From Alphaproteobacteria bacterium (GTDB lineage Bacteria > Pseudomonadota > Alphaproteobacteria > Rhizobiales > Xanthobacteraceae): DNA of 5,417 bases. The notes below the pieces were generated by a model. That model saw nothing but the letters and a program-made list of their open reading frames with translations, did not search any database and had not been told where the DNA came from. A program made the position numbers and the translations under genes. Positions 1 to 5,417 of this stretch are shown here, piece after piece (position 1 is the stretch's first letter; each line of letters starts with the position of its first letter). The DNA is taken from contig VAZU01000270.1 of the NCBI GenBank assembly GCA_005884745.1, forward strand, positions 1 to 5,417, given 5' to 3'.

Positions 1-765
1 AACGTCAGCACCAATCTCATCGTCAACCGCGAGGCGCCGCCGTTCGACAATGCCGAGCTGCGGCGTGCGATGGCGCTCGCCATCGACCGCAAGGCGTTCG
101 TCGACATCCTGTCCGAGGGCAAGAACGACATCGGCGGCTCGATGCTGCCGCCGCCGGCCGGCGTCTGGGGCATGCCGCCGGAGATTCTCAAGACCATTCC
201 CGGCTACGGCCCCGACGTGCAAAAGAACCGCGCCGAAGCCCGCAGCATCATGGCGAAGCTCGGCTACGGCCCCGGCAACAGGCTGAAGATCAAGGTATCG
301 ACCCGCAACATCGCGCTCTATCGCGATCCCGCCGTGATCCTCATCGATCAGCTCAAGGAGATCTATATCGACGGTGAGCTCGACCAGGTGGAAACCAGCA
401 ATTGGTTCTCCAAGGTCGCACGCAAGGATTACACCGTCGGCCTCAACCTCACCGGCAATTCGGTCGACGATCCGGACCAGAATTTCTACGAGAACTACGC
501 GTGCGGGTCCGAGCGCAATTACACCCAGTACTGCAACAAGGAGCTGGAGAAGCTGTTCGACCGGCAGTCGATGGAAACCGACGTGGAAAAGCGCAAGAAG
601 CTGGTGTGGGAAATCGACAAGAAGCTGCAGGAGGACGTGGCGCGGCCGATCATCTTCCACGCGCGGCAGGCGACCTGCTGGCAGCCCTATGTCAAGGGCG
701 TGAGCATGATGGTCAACAGCTCCTACAACGGCTACCGCTACGAGGACGTGTGGCTGGACAAATGA
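1..765 (+). CDS. ABC transporter substrate-binding protein, family 5 (C-terminal part, 5' truncated)
   Basis: This is the C-terminal 254 residues of a periplasmic solute-binding protein of the peptide/nickel/opine family (SBP_bac_5). The frame is open from the first base, so the true start lies upstream; the ATG at 70 is internal. The segment ELRRAMALAIDRKAF (residues 19-33 of the visible part) is a hallmark of this family. It is followed by the typical GYGPDVQKNRAEAR stretch and a C-terminal lobe with a Cys pair (visible residues 168 and 178, in YACGSERNYTQYC) that could form a disulfide in the periplasm. Family members usually have about 500-540 residues, so roughly half is present. It lies 177 nt upstream of two permeases and two ATPases in the usual A-B-C-D-F order, and would deliver substrate to them. 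The ligand (peptide, opine, sugar or other) cannot be told. The family call is strong. Confidence 0.93.
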   Translation, partial: NVSTNLIVNREAPPFDNAELRRAMALAIDRKAFVDILSEGKNDIGGSMLPPPAGVWGMPPEILKTIPGYGPDVQKNRAEARSIMAKLGYGPGNRLKIKVSTRNIALYRDPAVILIDQLKEIYIDGELDQVETSNWFSKVARKDYTVGLNLTGNSVDDPDQNFYENYACGSERNYTQYCNKELEKLFDRQSMETDVEKRKKLVWEIDKKLQEDVARPIIFHARQATCWQPYVKGVSMMVNSSYNGYRYEDVWLDK

Positions 766-794
766 CAGAATACGGACCGGAGTTTACGCGATTC

Positions 795-840
795 GTCATC
801 CCGGGGCCCGAGCGGAGCGAGGGAGCCCGGGATCCATGAC
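795..840 (+). repeat. Palindromic unit, copy 1
   Basis: This is a 46-nt self-complementary unit. GTCAT (795-799) pairs with ATGAC (836-840), and CCCGGG (800-805) pairs with CCCGGG (826-831), leaving 832-835 as a bulge. The loop carries GAGCG twice (810-814 and 815-819). No T-run follows, so it does not look like an intrinsic terminator. Confidence 0.75.
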
Positions 841-870
841 CACGGTCAGCTACAGGTTTCGGGAGCGGGT

Positions 871-918
871 GTTCATGGGTTCCGGGTTCGCGGGCTGGCG
901 CCCGCGCCCCGGAATGAC
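871..918 (-). repeat. Palindromic unit, copy 2 (inverted)
   Basis: This is a 48-nt unit, the inverted counterpart of copy 1. Its core hairpin is very strong. CGCGGGC (889-895) pairs perfectly with GCCCGCG (900-906) around a 4-nt loop, and TTCCGGG (880-886) pairs with CCCGGAA (908-914) across a small internal loop. The end of the unit is only 24 nt before the TTG start of the permease. No T-run follows it. Confidence 0.75.
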
Positions 919-931
919 ATCGCGAGAAGAC

Positions 932-935
932 GGAG
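932..935 (+). promoter_or_regulatory. Ribosome binding site for the DppB-like permease
   Basis: GGAG lies 7 nt before the TTG at 943. Together with the N-terminus MLAYLVRRFLLM, which has the normal DppB length, this decides in favour of TTG over the in-frame ATG at 976, which would cut into the first membrane segment. Confidence 0.65.
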
Positions 936-942
936 CAAAGCC

Positions 943-1890
943 TTGCTAGCCTATCTGGTGCGGCGCTTCTTGCTCATGCTCCTGACGCTGTTCGGGATCT
1001 CGGTGATCATTTTCGCGCTGCTCCGCCTGGTTCCCGGCAACATCGCCGACATCCTGTTCGACTCCGCCGGCCTGATCAATCCGGCCGAGAAGGCCCAGAT
1101 CGAGCGCGAGCTCGGCCTCGACAAGCCGATTCCGGTGCAATACGCGATCTGGATCGGCGGGCTGCTGCACGGCGACCTCGGTTATTCCTACGTGTCGGAG
1201 CGGCCGGCGCTCGAGGAGATCCTGCCCCGCATCCCGATCACGGCGAAGCTCGCGGCGCTGGCGCTGGCGTTCTCGATCCTGCTCGGGGTTCCGTTCGGGG
1301 TGATCAGCGCGGTCAAGCAGAACACCTGGCTCGATTATCTCTTGCGCGTAGTAAGCCTGAGCGGACTGTCGATGCCGGCATTCTGGCTCGGGCTTCTGAT
1401 CCTGATGGTGTTCGTCGCCCAGTTCGGCTCGATTCCGATCTACAGCGAGGAGCCGAAGAGCTTCTGGGACGCATTCGTGATGTTCGCGATTCCGGCCGCC
1501 GCGGTGGGCTTCCGCAGCTCGGCGCTGATCATGCGGTTGACGCGATCCTCCATGCTCGAAGTGCTGCGCCAGGATTACATCCGCACCGCCCGCGCCAAAG
1601 GCGCGTCGGATTCCTCGGTCAATTATCATCACGCGCTCAGGAACGCGATCCTGCCGGTCGTCACCGTGATCGGCATCGAGGCGGCGTTCCTGGTCGGCGG
1701 TCTGATCGTGACCGAGACGGTCTTCAACATTCCCGGCGTCGCGCGCTTTTTGGTCGAGGCGATCCGCTGGCGCGATTATCCGATCGTGCAGAACCTGGTG
1801 ATGTTCATCGCCATCATCGTGGTCGTGGTCAATTTCCTCGTCGACCTGCTGTACGCCGCCCTGGATCCTCGGATCAAATACTCGGACTGA
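943..1890 (+). CDS. DppB-like ABC transporter permease
   Basis: This is the first inner-membrane permease of the peptide/nickel-type importer, 315 residues long, which is normal for DppB/OppB. Six membrane segments can be seen at about residues 10-30, 101-122, 135-158, 174-197, 237-258 and 280-303. The N-terminal LLRLVPGN and the periplasmic stretch ERELGLDKPIPVQYAIW (54-70), followed by GDLGYSY (77-83), are typical of the family. The cytoplasmic EAA-type coupling loop is EVLRQDYIRTARAKGAS (206-222), followed by ALRNAILPVV (231-240); it would dock on one of the ATPases. The start is TTG, supported by GGAG 7 nt upstream. It follows the binding-protein gene after a hairpin repeat and precedes the second permease by only 13 nt. 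The family call is firm; the substrate is unknown. Confidence 0.95.
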   Translation: MLAYLVRRFLLMLLTLFGISVIIFALLRLVPGNIADILFDSAGLINPAEKAQIERELGLDKPIPVQYAIWIGGLLHGDLGYSYVSERPALEEILPRIPITAKLAALALAFSILLGVPFGVISAVKQNTWLDYLLRVVSLSGLSMPAFWLGLLILMVFVAQFGSIPIYSEEPKSFWDAFVMFAIPAAAVGFRSSALIMRLTRSSMLEVLRQDYIRTARAKGASDSSVNYHHALRNAILPVVTVIGIEAAFLVGGLIVTETVFNIPGVARFLVEAIRWRDYPIVQNLVMFIAIIVVVVNFLVDLLYAALDPRIKYSD

Positions 1891-1896
1891 TGAGGA
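1891..1896 (+). promoter_or_regulatory. Ribosome binding site for the DppC-like permease
   Basis: TGAGGA lies in the 13-nt gap after the upstream stop codon, 7 nt before the ATG at 1904. It fixes that start. Confidence 0.7.
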
Positions 1897-1903
1897 TTAG
1901 CTG

Positions 1904-2793
1904 ATGTCGATCGAGTACGATGCGGAGCTTGCCGCGAGGCGGCCCAGGCTGCGGCGCCCGGCCGGGCGGCTGCGCCTGTTCTTCTATCGCCATCCGCTCG
2001 GCGCGATCGGCGCATTGATCATGGCGCTGTTCGTGTTCGCCGCGGTGTTTGCTCCCCTGATCACCGGATATGATGCGCTGACCACCGATGCGGCGGCATC
2101 GCTGGCGCGCCCGGGTGCGGCGCACTGGCTCGGCTGCGACTTCATGGGCCGCGACGTCTACAGCCGCATCGTCTACGGCGCGCGCATCTCGCTCGCGGTC
2201 GGCATCGGCTCGACCCTGCTCGGCTCGGTGCTCGGCATCCTGGTCGGCCTGCCGTCCGGCTACCTCGGCGGCTGGGTCGATCTCCTGGCACAGCGTCTGG
2301 TCGATATCCTGCAGGCGCTGCCGCTGCTGGTTCTCGCTCTGGTGATGGCGGCTTCGCTCGGGCCGTCGCTGGAGAACGTGATCATCGCCATCGCCATTCC
2401 GCTGATCCCGTACGTGGCGCGCGTGGTGCGCTCGAACACGCTGGTGCTGCGCGAGCTGCCGTTCGTCGAAGCGGCCAAAGCGGTCGGCATGAGCGAGCTG
2501 CGCATCGCGATCAGGCACGTGCTGCCCAACACGATGGCGCCGCTGATCGTGCTGGCGACCGCGCAGCTCGGCTCGGCGATCCTGGTCGAAGCCTCGCTGT
2601 CGTTCCTCGGCCTCGGCATTCCGGAGCCCTATCCCTCCTGGGGCAGGATGCTGTCGGAATCCGCCGCCGAATACGTGCGCACCGCGCCCTGGCTGGTGAT
2701 CTTCCCCGGAATCGCCATCAGCCTGGTGGTGTTCGGAACCAATTTGCTCGGCGATGCGCTGCGCGATCTGCTCGACCCGAGGCTGCGCCACTG

Positions 2794-2794
<1 letters not shown>
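1904..2794 (+). CDS. DppC-like ABC transporter permease
   Basis: This is the second inner-membrane permease, 296 residues long, the usual size for DppC/OppC. A basic cytoplasmic N-terminus (Arg-rich, residues 11-29) leads into the OppC N-terminal membrane segment HPLGAIGALIMALFVFA (30-46). The periplasmic motif HWLGCDFMGRDVYSRIVYG (74-92) matches the family's HWLGTDxxGRDxxSRxxYG, with Cys where Thr is common. Further membrane segments are at about 94-121, 132-152, 157-174, 211-235 and 262-285. The EAA coupling loop is ELPFVEAAKAVGMSELR (184-200), followed by IRHVLPNTMAPL (203-214). It would pair with the DppB-like permease to form the channel. Its TGA shares one base with the ATG of the next gene, so the two are probably translationally coupled. 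The substrate is unknown. Confidence 0.95.
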
Positions 2795-3797
<1,003 letters not shown>

Positions 3798-3801
<4 letters not shown>

Positions 3802-4802
3802 CGATCGCGCCGGCGAGACAGCACGCGCTCGAATCCAGCCCGGCCGCGCCGGTGATCGAGGTCGAGGATCTCAAGAAACATTTCCCGGTGAAGAAGGGCC
3901 TGCTGCGCCGGACCGTGGGGCAGGTGCTGGCGCTCGACGGGGTGAGCTTCGCGATTCCGCGCGGCGAGACCCTTGGGCTCGTCGGCGAAAGCGGCTGCGG
4001 GAAATCGACCTTGGCCAGGACCGTGCTGCGCCTGATCGAGCCGACCGCCGGCGCCATCAAGGTCGGCGGCCGCGACATCACCCATCTGCGCAAGCGCGAG
4101 CTGCGGCCGTACCGGCGCGAGATGCAGATCATCTTTCAGGATCCGTTCTCCTCGCTCAACCCGCGCATGTCGGCGGGCGACATCGTCGGCGAGCCGCTGC
4201 AAATTCACGGCATGGCGCCGCAACAACGGCGGCAGCGCGTCGCCGAGCTGTTCGAGCTGGTCGGGCTTGCTCCGGCGCAGATGGCGAGCTTCCCGCATCA
4301 GTTCTCCGGCGGGCAGCGCCAGCGCATCTGCATCGCCCGCGCGCTCGCGCTCGACCCCAAGCTGATCGTCGCCGACGAGCCGGTCTCCGCGCTCGACGTC
4401 TCGATCCGCGCGCAGGTGATCAACCTGATGATGGACCTGCAGCGCCAGAAGCATCTGTCCTATCTGTTCATCGCCCACGATCTTGCCGTGGTCGAGCACA
4501 TCAGCCGCCGCATCGCCGTGATGTATCTGGGAAAAATCGTCGAATATGCCGACAAGAACACCCTGTTCCTCGAGCCCTTGCATCCCTACACGGAAGCCTT
4601 GCTCTCGGCGGTGCCGGTGCCCAACCCGAAGCTCAAGCGCGAAAAGCGCATCCTGCGCGGCGACGTGCCGAGCCCGATGCACCCGCCGCCGGGCTGCCCG
4701 TTCCACACCCGCTGTCCCTATGTCGAGCCGCGCTGCCGGGTCGAGGTGCCGCAGCTGCGCGAAGTGCGCCCGGGCCACTGGGTGTCGTGCCATCTGCGCT
4801 GA
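3798..4802 (+). CDS. DppF-like ABC transporter ATPase
   Basis: This is the second ATPase subunit, 334 residues, complete and canonical. It has Walker A GESGCGKST (63-71), Q-loop IFQDPFSSLNP (112-122, Gln114), signature FSGGQRQR (169-176), Walker B LIVADEP (189-195, Asp193-Glu194), D-loop SALD (197-200) and H-loop IAHDLAVVEH (225-234, His227). The C-terminal domain has LHPYTEALLSAVP (261-273) and cysteines 300, 306, 313 and 331, spaced exactly as in the DppD-like protein. The ATG at 3798 is chosen because it forms an ATGA overlap with the upstream stop and gives the usual DppF N-terminus with VIEVEDLKKHFPVKKG (19-34). The frame is open further upstream, but that stretch is out-of-frame translation of the DppD gene. 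No strong ribosome binding site is seen, which fits translational coupling. It would form the motor heterodimer with the DppD-like subunit. Confidence 0.95.
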
Positions 4803-4895
4803 CGGCATCGGGCACCCGCAATTGCCCCGCCATTACTTGCCCACATCCCGGCCGTCAAAATGTCCCAACCCCTTGATCAGCTTGGGCTTCGGCGC

Positions 4896-4927
4896 GGGCG
4901 AGGGGGAGGAGGGCCGTGCCGGGAGGG
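4896..4927 (+). other. G-rich leader with G-quadruplex-compatible spacing
   Basis: Five runs of at least three G (4896-4898, 4902-4906, 4911-4913, 4921-4923, 4925-4927) lie within 32 nt on the coding strand. The first four are separated by loops of 3, 6 and 7 nt if 4902-4904 is taken as the second run. The last two runs overlap the ribosome binding site of the following gene. In a GC-rich genome this may be chance. Confidence 0.35.
4922..4926 (+). promoter_or_regulatory. Ribosome binding site for the secreted protein gene
   Basis: GGAGG, a near-consensus Shine-Dalgarno sequence, lies 6 nt before the ATG at 4933. It supports that start, as does the signal peptide that begins there. Confidence 0.75.
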
Positions 4928-4932
4928 CAGCC

Positions 4933-5417
4933 ATGTATCGCGTATCAGCCGTCCTGATCGTATTCTTGTTGCTTGCGGTGCCCGCTCGAGCTGCGCCCTC
5001 GCATTTGGGCGAGCTGTCCACGCTCGATGCGGTGCAGAAATGGATGTACGGCTATCGCGCGAAGCCGGAACCCGGCCGGGTGCCCGACGCAATCCGCACG
5101 CTCACCCAGCTCGGCACGCTCAAGGATCCGGAGACGTCCGGGATCTACGTCGGCTTCCTCGCCGGCGTCATCGGCGCCGATCCGGCCAAGGCCGACGAGC
5201 TCTTGGCAAAACTGTTCCCGGTGCCCCCGGCCGACCAATGGGTGATCGTGCGGGCGATCGCCTATTCGGGCCATCCGCAATGGAAGCACCTGATGCTGAA
5301 ATACGCCGCCCGCATGCCGGCCCGCAAGGTGATGATCGAGAAGTACCTGGCCCGCGAGCTCGCCACGCTCAACGAAGTGCCGCTCGAGCATCCCGATCCG
5401 GGGCTGATGGCCAAGCT
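4933..5417 (+). CDS. Secreted or periplasmic protein of unknown function (3' truncated by the window)
   Basis: The frame is open from this ATG to the window end, 161 complete codons without a stop, so the C-terminus is missing. The N-terminus is a clear Sec signal peptide: a short start with Arg3, a hydrophobic core at about 6-16 (AVLIVFLLLAV), and a likely cleavage after PARA (17-20). The mature part looks soluble and largely helical, with Trp/Tyr-containing stretches such as VQKWMYGYRAKPEP (34-47) and GHPQWKHLMLKYAARMP (113-129). The segment 71-130 could hold helical-repeat-like hairpins, but no family is recognised. Codon use matches the operon upstream, and there is a good GGAGG site 6 nt before the start. 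It lies 130 nt after the ATPase gene in the same direction, so it may be transcribed separately; no link to the transporter can be shown. That it is a real gene is well supported; its function is unknown. Confidence 0.82.
   Translation, partial: MYRVSAVLIVFLLLAVPARAAPSHLGELSTLDAVQKWMYGYRAKPEPGRVPDAIRTLTQLGTLKDPETSGIYVGFLAGVIGADPAKADELLAKLFPVPPADQWVIVRAIAYSGHPQWKHLMLKYAARMPARKVMIEKYLARELATLNEVPLEHPDPGLMAK

Larger units (their letters stand above)
795..918. repeat. REP/BIME-like inverted doublet of two palindromic units
   Basis: Two inverted copies of one hairpin-forming unit lie between the binding protein and the first permease gene. Copy 1 (795-840) reads GTCATCCCGGGGC at its left end and CCCGGGATCCATGAC at its right end. 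The reverse complement of copy 2 (871-918) has GTCATTCCGGGGC and CCCGGAACCCATGAAC at the matching ends. The units' ends are conserved while their loops differ. A 30-nt spacer (841-870) separates them. Their inverted arrangement gives the whole block an outer inverted repeat (795-807 with 906-918, 12 of 13 matching). Similar elements are known from memory as dispersed intergenic repeats in Bradyrhizobium-like genomes; copy number was not checked. Within the operon it could act as an mRNA 3'-end stabiliser for the binding-protein transcript or as a partial transcription block. Confidence 0.8.

Noticed and set aside
70..72. ATG as the start of the binding-protein gene
   Set aside because: The frame is open back to the first base, and the residues before it (NLIVNREAPPFDNAELRRA) are conserved family sequence, so the gene begins outside the window.
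766..942. Promoter for the permease genes in the intergenic gap
   Set aside because: No -35/-10 pair with sensible spacing could be recognised. The gap is mostly the palindromic doublet, so read-through from the binding-protein gene is the simpler view.
4801..4856. Possible terminator after the DppF-like gene
   Set aside because: GACGGC (4801-4806) can pair with GCCGTC (4851-4856), and GGGCA (4810-4814) with TGCCC (4823-4827), but the stems are short, the outer loop is 44 nt, and no T-run follows. Not convincing as an intrinsic terminator.

Overview
The window looks like chromosomal DNA from a high-GC alphaproteobacterium, most likely a Bradyrhizobium or Rhodopseudomonas relative. This rests on the strong G/C preference at third codon positions, the style of the transporter proteins, and an intergenic palindromic repeat that resembles, from memory, elements scattered through Bradyrhizobium-type genomes. 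No search was run, so the genus is an inference.

Positions 1-4802 hold most of a peptide/nickel/opine-type (Dpp/Opp family) ABC importer operon, all on the + strand. In order these are: the C-terminal half of a periplasmic family-5 solute-binding protein (1-765, 5' end outside the window); a DppB-like permease (943-1890, TTG start); a DppC-like permease (1904-2794); a DppD-like ATPase (2794-3801); and a DppF-like ATPase (3798-4802). The last three genes overlap by 1 and 4 nt, which points to translational coupling. The binding protein would capture the substrate in the periplasm, the two permeases would form the channel, and the two ATPases would form the cytoplasmic motor. The sequence does not reveal the substrate.

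The 177-nt gap between the binding protein and the first permease is largely filled by two inverted copies of a REP-like hairpin unit (795-840 and 871-918), separated by 30 nt. Such hairpins often lie between a highly expressed binding protein and its less expressed permeases.

The main anomaly is in the DppD-like ATPase. About nine residues are missing between the D-loop and the conserved VVAEVAERV helix, exactly where the hydrophobic strand and the switch histidine (H-loop, usually ITHDL) should be. The frame is kept, and the DppF-like paralogue in the same operon has the segment intact (IAHDL). This is either an inactivating in-frame deletion, a naturally asymmetric ATPase pair, or a sequence error.

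After the operon, a 130-nt gap with no convincing terminator leads to the start of a secreted protein of unknown function (4933 to the window end, truncated). It has a clear signal peptide and ribosome binding site. Its leader is G-rich and overlaps the ribosome binding site.
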